Shown: one piece after another, positions 12,901 to 24,900 of the stretch
How positions within the stretch are numbered: the stretch's first letter is position 1
How the letters are laid out: every line of letters starts with the position of its first letter
NCBI RefSeq assembly: GCF_932276165.1
Contig: NC_063997.1
Location: forward strand, 9,496,001-9,560,000
Reading direction: 5' to 3'
Length of the DNA: 64,000 nucleotides
DNA from: Plutella xylostella
Lineage: Eukaryota; Arthropoda; Insecta; Lepidoptera; Plutellidae
Made by a program: the position numbers and the translations under genes
Notes under the pieces: model-generated
What the model was told of the DNA's origin: nothing
Database searches by the model: none
The model's input: only the letters and a program-made list of their open reading frames with translations

Positions 12901-15900
12901 ACCGAAAGGGTCAAGGGGGTCGCGAAATATTTTTTTATACCAGGAGGGTCGCGTCATGAAAAAGGTTGAAAAACACTGCTGTAAATAAATTTCGTGTCTT
13001 TCAATTAGAGTAGAACCCACATTATTAAGTTCTTCTCTACCATGAGGGTACGTAGGACCAGACCTCAAGTGTCTCGAGCAAGGCATCTTATGCATCAGGG
13101 GCATCTCTGTCGATTGGTGTGAAACTCGTAACAAATTAAGTGCTGCTTTTTCGGCTTCCCACTTGCAATATGCCTATTTATTTACCCACTACTTTCTATC
13201 AGACACAGACACAGAAAGGATTCACATCCAAAAGGTCAATTATTACCAAGTCACGACAAACTCTACTTCAGCTCTAGGATTTATCACTGACACGCGCTAC
13301 GAAGAATACGAGTTGTTGACTCAACATCCTCCTTGATTCGACCATGATTCCATTTATACTCAACCTTCTCTTATCACCCAGATTCTGTGGTCCCCCGCTA
13401 CATGAACTCGGATTCGACCATGATCTCATTTATACCTACTCAATGTTATCTTATCACTCAGGTTCTGTGGTCCCCCACTGCTGTCAGTGAGCACGAGCCG
13501 GGTGTGCGTGGTGCGCGAGGAGTGTTCCCTGGCCGAGTGGCTCCCGTGGCGGCCGCGGGCCGACGGCGCGCTGGTGCGGACGCGACGGGTTAGGCGACTG
13601 CCGCAAGGTATTTCAACGACATTCTTAGGTGCGGATAGCCATCAGCGGAGGCCCTTAGTATAATCTTCTCAACAGACATTCTCTATAAACCTTTTCATCC
13701 TCATAGGCTACGTTATCTTTGTAGAGGATATGTGGAAACAGTCAATAAGGGCTGAAGGCATGTCAAGAGTCTTTTTATAGTTCGTCCCCTACGGTCTACA
13801 CTTGAGGTTAGCAATCAACCTGATTTCCGTCTTTAACAAACGCTCTGGTGGTCTTGTGTTTTGTGAAAGTGTGCTTATTCACCAACATAATTATTTTATT
13901 TACCATAATTCCCCCTCATCCTTAAAGGTGGAGGCAAGGAATGCGACATAGTGGAGGAGATCCGTCTGACGGCGCTGGAGTCCTCAGCCCACTGGGTGGC
14001 GGGCGCGTGGGGCGCGTGCCGCGTGGCCGTGGAGCAGGTCGCCGCCAGGACCCGTGAGTATTAACGACGCATGACAGTGCTTATGTGCAGTGATTATGTT
14101 TTTCTAAAAGAAAAAGGTCGAAGACAAGTGTAGTACACTCATTTTGAACAAAATTTATGAACGAATAAAAAGAGAGCATTTGAGGCACTTGGTTGCCGCA
14201 ATACAAGAATAGCAACCGCTATAGCATCGGTCAGCAACAGGCGGACCGCGGTCCGTTTGTGGACCGCGAAAGGTTGAACTTCGGACCGCCAAATATTGTA
14301 ATGTAGGCATGTCAAGTATAAATAAATACTTTGAATATTATTGTAATATTTTAAAACAATCTAACTTAGTACCTACCGAATCTAATAAATCTGTTTTAAA
14401 ACATCTATATCGATCAAAAACATCGCGCCGCCGACTCGCCACGCGCGCTCTGTTCATAGGTAGGTACTTATAGCTTCTCCGACGACCATAATAAATATAA
14501 TAAGTACAACATTTTTGGCATATTTTAATATAGAGCAGTGGTGGCGTAGTGGATAAGACCTCGTCCTCTCAATCAAGAGGCCGTGGGTTCAAATCCTAGC
14601 CTGTACCAATGAATTCTTTCAATTATGTTTTCACTTAAGGAGTTTAAGAACAATAATACTTACCACGTGCTCTTACGGTGATGGAAAACATCGTGAGGAA
14701 ACCTGCACATCTAGATTCTTCGTCACTTCAAATGGAAATAATCGATCTGCAAGAAGATGTGTCTTTGCAAATATATAAAAAGGTGTCAACTGAAGGATTT
14801 TGGGTCAAACATGTCCCAGAAGAATATCAAAATTGACTATTTTTGGTTCGACAAACATATGCGAAAGACCTTTTTAAAATTTTCAGAATTATTTGAACAA
14901 CAAATATTGTTTGAGATTAACAGACGCTCACAGAAGACACTCTTCGAATTAGCTGTTCTTCACGAGAACCAAACTATAAAAACCTGGCTTAAGACCGCCG
15001 ATACAATTTTTCTCACTAATTTTAGTAATAAATAGCTGGACTTACTTATTATATCAGTTGTTTTTTTTTCTGGACCTTTACAAATTTTTCGACCAATATC
15101 CGGACTCTACCTAAAACTACTTGCCGACCCCTGCGCTATAGGGTCCCACCAAAAGCGATCGATAGCGTGATTATGACTCAAAAATTTATTTCCACATTGG
15201 TGCATTTATAAACATGTAGATAGTAGTATAATTTTCACTTAAATTGACATTTACTTTTCTTCATCAGTGACTTCTGGTGTAATCATAATCATAAACCCCC
15301 CAGCCCCCGACCACGACGACACCGACGACGACATCTACTCGGAAGACGACGACGAGGCGGCGGAGTACTTGGACGACAAGGCGGCGGCGGCGGCGTGCGG
15401 CGGCGGCGTGCAGCGGCGAGACGCGACGTGCGTCCGGTCTGACGGTAGAGCGCTGCATGCCGCGCAGTGCGCTCATGCGCCGATGCCGAAGCTTGTGCAG
15501 CCTTGTGAGGTGAGATCATTTATAAATTCTGTCTGATGAAATACAGGGTGTTGCAAAATTAATATGCTAAATCCAAGGAGGGTGACTTGTGAGGTGAGAT
15601 ATATTTTAAAAAATCTGTCTGTGATGGTGTTGCAAAATTTATATTATTATGCAATCCAAGGAGGGCGACTCTGGGGGTCATTTTCAGCAACTTTTGTTCT
15701 ACAACTATTGAAAATTCATGAAAAACGCCCTGTAAATTTTTGAGTCGGTACTCGGTCGGCGCTCTGAGAGGAGATCTTAATTAAATACTATATTTTCAGG
15801 TACCATGTCCACGGGACTGCGAGGTTGGAGAGTGGAGCGAGTGGGGAGCGTGTCAGCCGACCGATGGATGTCCTTTGTATCCTGTACAACAGCTTACTAC

Positions 15901-18900
15901 TACTGGTACGTAACACTGCGTCAAGACCAAACATACAATCCCTTCACCTTCGTTATACTTTTTATACTTCAATAAACTCATTGGCACACATTACGACCGG
16001 GTTTTTGAGCTCGCATCTTTGTAGTTAGAAGCGGGTACGCCGATTGATCCAATTGATCTACACAATATTAACTATAGTACTTGCCTACTCTTTTTTTCTT
16101 GACTGCATAACTACATTATCACTCTGTCTCCACCCCAGGCTACAGCGTCCGGCGACGCCGCGTAACCACGGCAGCATCCCGCGGGGGCGCCCCCTGCCCG
16201 CCTCTAGAAGAGAAGCGCTCGTGCGCCGCGCCGCGTTGCGCCTCGTGGCGAGCGCTGCCGTGGGGCGCCTGCGTGCTCACCCAGCCGCACACTGCCTGTG
16301 GACCGGGGAGGCGGACCAGGGAGCTGAGATGTGTGGGGCATGATGGGGTGAGTGGCTTGAGAGGAAAGCTGAAGGTGAATAGTTGGAGCGTGGATGGTTT
16401 CTCGTTTGTCTTTTTATAAAATGTTGAGCGCATTGTGTTATAAGAATTGGCAGTATCATGATACTAGATTTTTAAGGATGTCGTCATTAGGTCAATCAGT
16501 AATCAGCCCGTTTATTGCTGACTGCTGGAAAAGTACCTCCCACAAGTAGCGCCCCTATACTCTGTCCCAACCAAATAACTGTCCAAGGTTATGTCTGAGT
16601 CTATGGCTATGTATGAGTCCAGAGGCCTCGAGGGCGTTCCAGACTTCAAAATTTCCATCGAACTCATCACCAGCCTATAGAAGTCCACTGCTGGACGTAG
16701 GCCTCTCCCAAAGCACGCCACTGGATGCGATCTTTAGCTTTCCATCGAACTATATTTACCTAAATTTTCACAACAGAAGGAAGCCCAGCGCGCGTGGTGC
16801 AGCGGCACGGGCGCGCCGGCCCGCTCGGAGCGGTGCCGCATCGCGTGCGCCGGCGACTGCGTGGTGTCCTCGTGGGCGCCCTGGTCCCCTTGTAGTGCGC
16901 CCTGCAGCAGCCCCGGCCTGCCCCCGCCCACCAGGACTAGGCGGCGGCACATACTGGCTCATGCTTCTCCTAGTAAGTTATTTTTGATTAGGAATCATTG
17001 TGTGTAGGAGACGGTGAGGTGTCCTCCTGGGCGCCCTGGTCCCCTTGTAGTGCGCCCTGCAGCAGCCCCGGCCTGCCCCCGCCCACCAGGACTAGGCGGC
17101 GACACATACTGGCTCATGTTTCTCCTAGTAAGTTACATGTATTAAGATTGTTCTATAGAGAATTAGGAATCTTTGTGTGTTAGAGACTGCGTGGTGTCCT
17201 CCTGGGCGCCTTGGTCCCCTTGTAGTGCTCCCTGCAGCAGCCCCGGCCTGCCCCCGCCCACCAGGACTAGGCGACGGCATATACTGGCTCATGCTTCTCC
17301 TAGTAAGTTATTGAAAGAAAGAAGCAGTGTTGCTGCTTTTACCCTGGATTATGATGTGTGTTAGAGACTTCGTGGTGTCCTCCTGGGCGCCGTGGTCCCC
17401 TTGTAGTGCGCCCTGCAGCAGCCCCGGCCTGCCCCCGCCCACCAGGACTAGGCGGCGTAAGTTATTTGTACTGCTTTCAAGCCATTCTGGATCATTCAGG
17501 TTAGGTCTTAAGCCTCGTATTCACTAGGCGACAAATTGTCGCAGAACCTGTCTAGGCACATGTCGTCTACGTGTCGCCGCGACGTTGCGCTCTGTTCTGC
17601 GACGTCGCACGCGACTATACAGCGACATCTACGTGTCGCAGAACAGGTTCCGTGTTTTGGCTCGCGAGACAGAACTTCCTGCGACATCAGTCTAGCGCAT
17701 AGAGTTTTTTTTTTACTAGGTCTAGCGACCGCTGTTGCAGAGTGTGGACGCGTGCGCGACTTCTGTATCACGACATGTTACCAAAATGTTCTGAGAACAC
17801 GCACCGTAGATGTTCTGTAACAGTCTCAGAACTTGTGCCCTAGTGAATTCGAGGCTTTAGTATAGCTTGATTGAAGATATTGGCCAGAACGTTTTGACAA
17901 ATGCATCAAGTTTGACAAATTTTGCCAAGCATAGGTTTCTAACTACTGTTTTAAACAGGCTTCCATGCACTCAAAACCTTTCAAATTAACCTTAAATAAA
18001 AAGCTAAAATAACCCTACCAATTCAGCGAGGTTTCAATGATTAAACCGGCATCTCTTTGCAGACGGCTGGCCCTGCCCCTCCCCTGAACAACTGGTGCAG
18101 CAAGAAGCGTGCAACTCACACGCGTGCGCGGCGTACTCGTGGCTCGCCACGCCGTGGGGGCCGTGCGAGCGCCGCACCGACGACTTTATGCCATCCAGCA
18201 ACTACACTGACTTCTTGGTAAGAACTTGGCTGACTAAATACTTGAATTGAGTAAATTGGATGTGTATGAAAGGGTTTTATGTGTAAACACAAAAGCAGTG
18301 GATTTCCACATGAAAGCTAAAGTTGCTGATAGATAGTCAATGCAGAGGAAATAATCTGGAAAGCTAATCCTGATAATTGATTCATATTTACATAGAACTT
18401 GTATAAGGGGGTAAACCATCAAGCTAAGCCAACTCCGTAAGGGATTAAATTGAATGAAACACTGTTAAACATGAATTTTCTCCCAGGACGGGGACACATT
18501 CAACGAGAGTGACGAAGAGGAGCCGTGCATCGAGGAGGGAGAGATGACGAGGGAGGTGATGTGCGTGCAGAACAATGCCGACGTCGTCAGAGAAGCTCTG
18601 TAAGTACACTCCCTCAACTAAGCTATATAGTCGGTTAATAGCCGACACTACCTGGGTCCCCTTCCCAGGTGTCTGTGTAGATTTTCCTCCAGGAGTGCAA
18701 AAAAAATAATAATACAATCATATTTTATTAAAAATATACAATATATATATATAAAAGATAAAATATATATAATAAGCTTCCACATTGAGTAGTGAGTAGT
18801 TCAAAGATGAAGATGAAAAACATCTAAACTCTCACAATATATTGATCTCTCAAAAAGGCACGGATATAAAGTCTGTGGAGAGATAATAAAATCTTTAAAA

Positions 18901-21900
18901 AAAAAACTAAGCTATAAAATACGTTACTCTAATATTTGAGTATCTTCCTACATTAAACCAGATTCTAGAAATTGGAGGTATCCCTTCTATGGACGAATAA
19001 TATATACCTAACCAACTAAGCTTATAAGTATCTTGGTTCAAAATAAAGGGACCTTCAAGAAATTGTCGGTATTAATTCTATGTACATATATTGCAGTTGC
19101 GTTCCCCTCCGTCGCCCGGAGTCCCGCCGAGCCTGCACTGTGCGGTGCAAGCGCGGCTGCCGAGTGGAGGCCTGGCTGCCCTGGTCTACCTGCCCCAACA
19201 CTTGTGGTAAGATACCTATATGATTCATTATTATCTGTCTATTCAAGGTCTTTCTCCATTAATCCAAGATATTGCTAATTACTGAAGCCTGCATAATTTT
19301 TCTTTGTTACAAAGTAGCCAACACTCTATCAGTCAACACTGCTTAGAGTTTGTAAGTTTGATGACTTAGGGTGACCTAAGCCAGTCATATCATTAATTAT
19401 CACTTCCAACCTGGCCCAACACTTTTAAAAAGCTCAAAAATCACGCACATCGCCCATCCAAAAGCGACAGTCAACAGAAACCCCAGAACACTCATTCAAA
19501 CGCTATCATCCCCCAGATCCCGGCAAACAAGTGCGCATGCGCAAAGTGTACGGCGGCCCCAACTGCGGGCCGGTGCAGGAGACGCGCGACTGCCCGCTGC
19601 CCAAGACCTGCAAGTCGCGTGACGCCGCCTGGGTCGCCGGCGAGTGGACCACGTGCCGCCTGCCGCCGGGGGTGACCTGTGGCGATGGGTTCAGAGTTCG
19701 GAGTAAGTATTAAATAGCTTGTATCTATATATTGGTTAGTGGCTATATAAAACATTTAATTATGCTACACAAGCGGAAAAGATTCACCACGGTGACTAGC
19801 TCTAGACCAGCCCTATTGTGACACCGATGTTTTATTTATTGTTCATTGCGCGCGTTGAACTCTTTTATATAAATTTATCACATGCTACGCCGTAGCCGAA
19901 GGGCAACACATTTTTTTATTGTTTATAGCAAGGCATAGTATATAATCTGGATCTGTTCAGCCAGGTGCCAAGTTACGTGACTCTATGCATGAGTACTGAC
20001 CATAAAGAGGAAATCATACGTAGTACCTACATGGGGGTGCATGAAAAGAGCCTCTCCGAGTGACGTATAACTGTACTTTATATACGTCCGGCGTGCCCTG
20101 AGCAGTCAGCAACTAACAACTCGCTAATCCTTTCACCCATGTTCAGCTCCAGTATTAGTCACTATGAAGAAGAATAATAACTGACCCACCTCTCGTCACA
20201 GGTATCTGGTGCGGCTCAGAGTCTCACCGCGTAGAGTCGGGCTCGTGCGCGGGGCAGGCCGTGCCGGTGAGCGCGGCCGCCTGCCACGTGCCGTGCGGGA
20301 GTGTCGCGCCGCTCACTTGTGCCACTGTGTGTGCTGATCCCTTGAAGTGAGTAAGGAGTTTTGGGGTAACAAGGGCATCATTTAGATTTAAGGCGGCGGG
20401 TACCAAATGGTCAAACATCAGTTTGGTGGCAATATAGCCTACGTCATCATCAGACAACACTATAATTCACTGTTGGAAATAAGCTTCTTCCTTGGCTGCT
20501 GTTGATTATATATTATGGCTCGGAGTCTCACCGCGTAGAGTCGGGCTCGTGCGCGGGGCAGGCCGTGCCGGTGAGCGCGGCCGCCTGCTACGTGCCGTGT
20601 GGGAGCGTCGTGCCGTTGACTTGTGCTACTGTGTGCGCTGATCCTTTGAAGTGAGTAAGGAGTTTTGGGGTGGCCCGATCACTAATTTTTGCGTTTCAGC
20701 GTGTACCAAATGGTCAATACTTATTGTAATTGTGTTAAACCACGTTAGTTCGGCGTCAATACCTTCTTTGCCTCCTTTGGCTGCTGATGAAATAGTCCTC
20801 TTCCCCGTTGTGTATAAGTGATCTCATGGAAAGAGCAATAATCATTACTTCTGTGTTCACAGATATCTGGATTCATCTGACCCTGATACCCCGGAGTGTA
20901 TTTGCAAGAACGTGTCCCTAGAACTTCTGCCGGCCGACTCTGACTGCATCCTTCCACCTGGGTAATGTATTCTTCTTACACATATTTCCGACTTTGCCTT
21001 TAGAACCATGAACTTCAATATGTTAATTGAAGAAGTGCGTATTTCAACAGTCTGGAGTGCGGAGAGGGGCGGACGCTGCGAGCCGCGCGGTGCATGGTCG
21101 ACGGGAGAGATGTCCCCATGGACGTGTGCAAGAAGTTCCATCCTTTGACAGGTATTCCCGTTAATACTCGAATACTATAATATTGAACGTATACTTTAGT
21201 GTAGTATAGATAGGTATATCAATCCCACCGAGCTCATCGCATTTAGCATCTGAGTTTAGCCATTATGCGTGAAATACCAATTTAGCCACTCAAGCTAAAG
21301 GCAAAAAGCCAAAAGATGACCTAGCTTCCTTAAGACTTCCCGAAGATATCTGAGGGTTTAGTCGGGTTTCGTATTTGTTTATTTGTACGTATTTGAATTT
21401 GCTTTAGTGTTTTTTATTGATATGCTAAGAAGACAAATACTAAAGCCATCTCCCTACCACCCAGGCCCCCGCCGCATCCGTGAAGCATCAACCGACGGTT
21501 TGACCTACGACAGCGAGTTCCCGCTGCTGCTGCGCGGCGCGTGCTCTGTGCAGTGCGCGCGCGACTGCGCCGTGGGCGCGTGGGCCGAGTGGGGCCCGTG
21601 CGCTGCTGAACCGGGGTCGCTCTCCGCGTTCCGGTTCCGTACTAGGTATTTATGTCGATTACTTATGTAGTATTATTCAGACCATTTTAAAGTCCATACA
21701 ATGCATTATTCTATTCTTCCCAGATTCGATCATATTTTGGAAGTCTATGTAAATTCTAAGTCTAGAATCATGGTCACATATCCAATATTCACCACTGTCA
21801 TATTGACTTCCACAACATAACCACTGTCATATTGACTTTCACAACATAGCCATGTGCTTTATTTCGCTCTCTTTTGGGCGTGGCGTAATCCATGATACAT

Positions 21901-24900
21901 GGTAACTCCTGACTGGGCAATGGTGCAATGCATTTACTATATTTAGGACACACACTGAACTCTATCGATACTGAATAGCTAATACCACACACAACCCCAG
22001 GGAGGTGATAGAAGAGGGCACAGCGGGCGGGCGCGAGTGCGGCGCCACACTGCAGCGGGCGACGTGCGCGGTGTCGGCCCCGCGCTGGTTGACGGGCGAC
22101 TGGTCCGTGTGCGCGCCGCGACGGGCACTCTGCGGCCGCGCTATCATCAACAGGACTGTCACGTGAGTAGTGAATTGAAGAGATGCAGGGTTTTTGTCAT
22201 CAATAGGACAGTAACTATTAAATCAAGCGTAAGGGACTTCCATACCATCTACAGAAAGATGATAGAGGAGGGATCAATGGTCCAATGTGAAACCATAAAG
22301 TTGATACCCATTCCGCATACTTATCGTGGTTATATATCTGTTTTACAACCAGGCCACGGACTATTTGCTTATTTAGTTACATAATGTTGTTGGATACCAA
22401 TAAAAGTAGAAAACTTTATAAAAGTCTCACTTTCTTTTTTTTCTCTCACAGGTGCGTGGATTCGGAAGGCAAACGCCTAGACGACAGCGAGTGCTCGAAC
22501 GCGGGCCCCAAGCCGGCGCACGAGGCGGCGTGCCGCGCGCCCTGCCCCGGCGACTGCGTCGTCAGCGCCTGGTCCGAGTGGAGCCCTTGCGAACAGGTAG
22601 CTAATGGAAACTTCTTATTCTATTTGCGCTTAGTTACATACTTAGTAATGAAAGAGCCTTGAAGAACTAGTGAAGATATTTCTATGTTTTACCCTGTAGA
22701 CTTTTTGTCCGTTTGTAGGCCACAAAAGTGGATACGTTCATAGAATAACGCGGACTCGGGTATTGATACCCAATGCCAATACAATACCTAAACTCGCTGC
22801 GCAACGATTCACATAGCAGCACTCACGTTGTTGCAATAATGACCTACAAATTATAACCCTGATGATCCTTCATATTTCGTACCAGACCAAATGGGGTGGT
22901 CGTCGTGACCGCACGCGCGTGGTGCTGCGGCCGGCGGCGGAGGGCGGCGCGGGGTGTCCCACGCTCGTCAGCGGGGAGCCCTGTTCGCCGCACGCCTACT
23001 CCTGGCATGTCGCGCCGTGGGACGACTGCCAACCACTGGGTAAGTTGTAAGAAGTTTTAATCTCCAAGCTGCTAAGTGAGGAGTTTACAGTTATAACTAT
23101 AACTCGAGGTCCATTCATGAAGGATGCCCATGATCATCCGTGGATGGTTTTCGAGCTGTGTATTAGAACAATCAAATATGTAGTTTTTTGCTTCTTGATG
23201 TCAATATACGATTTATTTCAGGCGGTTCTCCTTGCGGTGAAGGAATAAAGAAGAGGTCAGTCCGTTGTTTACGCAGCGATGGCGTGTTTGTCAACGATTC
23301 TTTCTGCCCTGTAAGTATTATTTTATGTCACGAAATGACTATAATTCTACAATATAAAAAGAATTACACGCTTTTTGGTTTCGCTTGATGGGGGGGCATA
23401 TAAACTAATTAATTTATCATGACAAGTCCATAACAAAGTTTCACCTACTGCAGAACACCACAGCGACGGAAGCGCGCGAGTCGTGGTGCTACGTGCCGTG
23501 CGGCGTGGACTGCGAGCTGAGCGAGTGGAGCGACTGGGACACGGCCGCGTGCTCGTGCGGAGACGCCTCCTCCACCAGCCACATGCGACGAACTAGGTCA
23601 GTCAACTGTGCCAACTTTATAGCTTCGTACACATTTATTCATAAGTAGTTTACATTTCCAATATCAGTTTACCTAGACAGTCAGCAACCGACGCTACAGC
23701 TTATCCTTTACCACGGTGACAAACCCTAGAAGCGATCTAGTCTCTCTTATTTTTCACCGACACGCTAAGAAAAAGTAATTTACAATAGATTTACAGTTTT
23801 TTTATGAGATTAAACTTCCAGGCAACAACTAACATCAGCTGAATGGCCTGGCCGAGCTTGTGGGTCGAAGGAGCAGCGCGCGCCGTGCCCGCGCGTGCCC
23901 TGCCTGCGCCTCGTGTCCCGACCGCTGCTCGGGTGCCATGTGCAGGTGTGTTGCTTCACTGCTCTTGACAAACTGAAATAGGGTTTACCAAATCGAAGTA
24001 GTTGTTATTATTTTTTTATCGATTTTTATGATATGTGTGTTTTGGTATGAATTCTAGCGACAGTGGACAGTATTGATATACATTATGTATTAATTTCGAG
24101 CTTTTCCTGATGATGATTTTATCATATCAACTATATTGTTCCGCATTACACATTGTAGTTATTCTATTCTATTCTATTCTGGTAGGGGGTGAAGTTCCTG
24201 TACGTGGCTCTCTCGAGTGGAACCTTTGTACATATCCCTAGATCCTATCCTCCCATATTCAGCTCAGCCAGCCTAGTAGTAGCCATTGTAGTTATCATTC
24301 CGTCGTTCACTTTAGGCTCCATCAACTTTGAAATCTATCCCCCTAAAATTCCATTCTTTATCACCCCCAGTCATCAGCCGGCGACGCATCCCACGCGTGC
24401 GGGTGGGGCACCCGCGTGTCCCTCGCTCGCTGCTCCATCTCCAACTCGGACGCTGAGCCGGCGACCGCCGCGCTGCAGCCGTGGCGGTGTGCTGCGGCCC
24501 TACCCGGACGGATCATTGCACCGCCTACGCATTATCAGGTAGGGATTATGTTTGACGTAACCATGTACTTAACTCGTAGTTACTCGAACCCTATGAAAAA
24601 CTTGTTAGTTTCATAAGAGTAGAATTTCTATTATGTAAAAAAAACTTGTAAAAATGTGATCGTATTTTTTTACTGGTGCCATTTTTTTTATTGAAGATTT
24701 AGAAGCTGTTTCTGCAGAGTAACAAAGAGAATTATCTTTTGTGCGCGATGATACCTACATAGTTACTGGAAAAATATCTATCATAACAATTTCTTGAATC
24801 TCACCTTGAGGAATTGAATAATTCCATTCTGTTTTACCATCTTACTAACCGAATACTCCATGTTGCAGGAGGAGCCGTGTGAAGTGGAATGTGGTTGCTC

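Larger units (their letters stand above)
11274..12978. mobile_element. hAT-type element, 1,705 bp, with captured LINE sequence
   Basis: The left end CAGTGTTTTTCAACCTGTGG and the right end AAAGGTTGAAAAACACTG are inverted. Both are flanked by the 8-bp direct duplication CTGTAAAT (11266-11273 and 12979-12986), which is diagnostic of hAT. No hAT transposase is visible. The cargo is a decayed reverse transcriptase and a foldback element. It sits in the intron before the 13462 exon of the THSD7A-like gene. Confidence 0.9.
14225..15133. mobile_element. hAT-type element, 909 bp, decayed
   Basis: The left end is CATCGGTCAGCAACAGG and the right end complement is CAGGGGTCGGCAAGT. The flanking 8-bp direct repeat CGCTATAG occurs at 14217-14224 and 15134-15141. 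The interior holds a tRNA SINE and remnants of the C-terminal hAT transposase domain. It lies in the intron between the 13928 and 15268 exons. Confidence 0.88.

Noticed and set aside
14538..14605. tRNA gene candidate
   Set aside because: A and B boxes are present but followed by SINE body, and the unit is inside a hAT element; it is a SINE head.
20515..20650. Exon 14 copy as a coding cassette exon
   Set aside because: It lacks a splice acceptor and the first bases of the exon, so it was recorded as a pseudo-exon.
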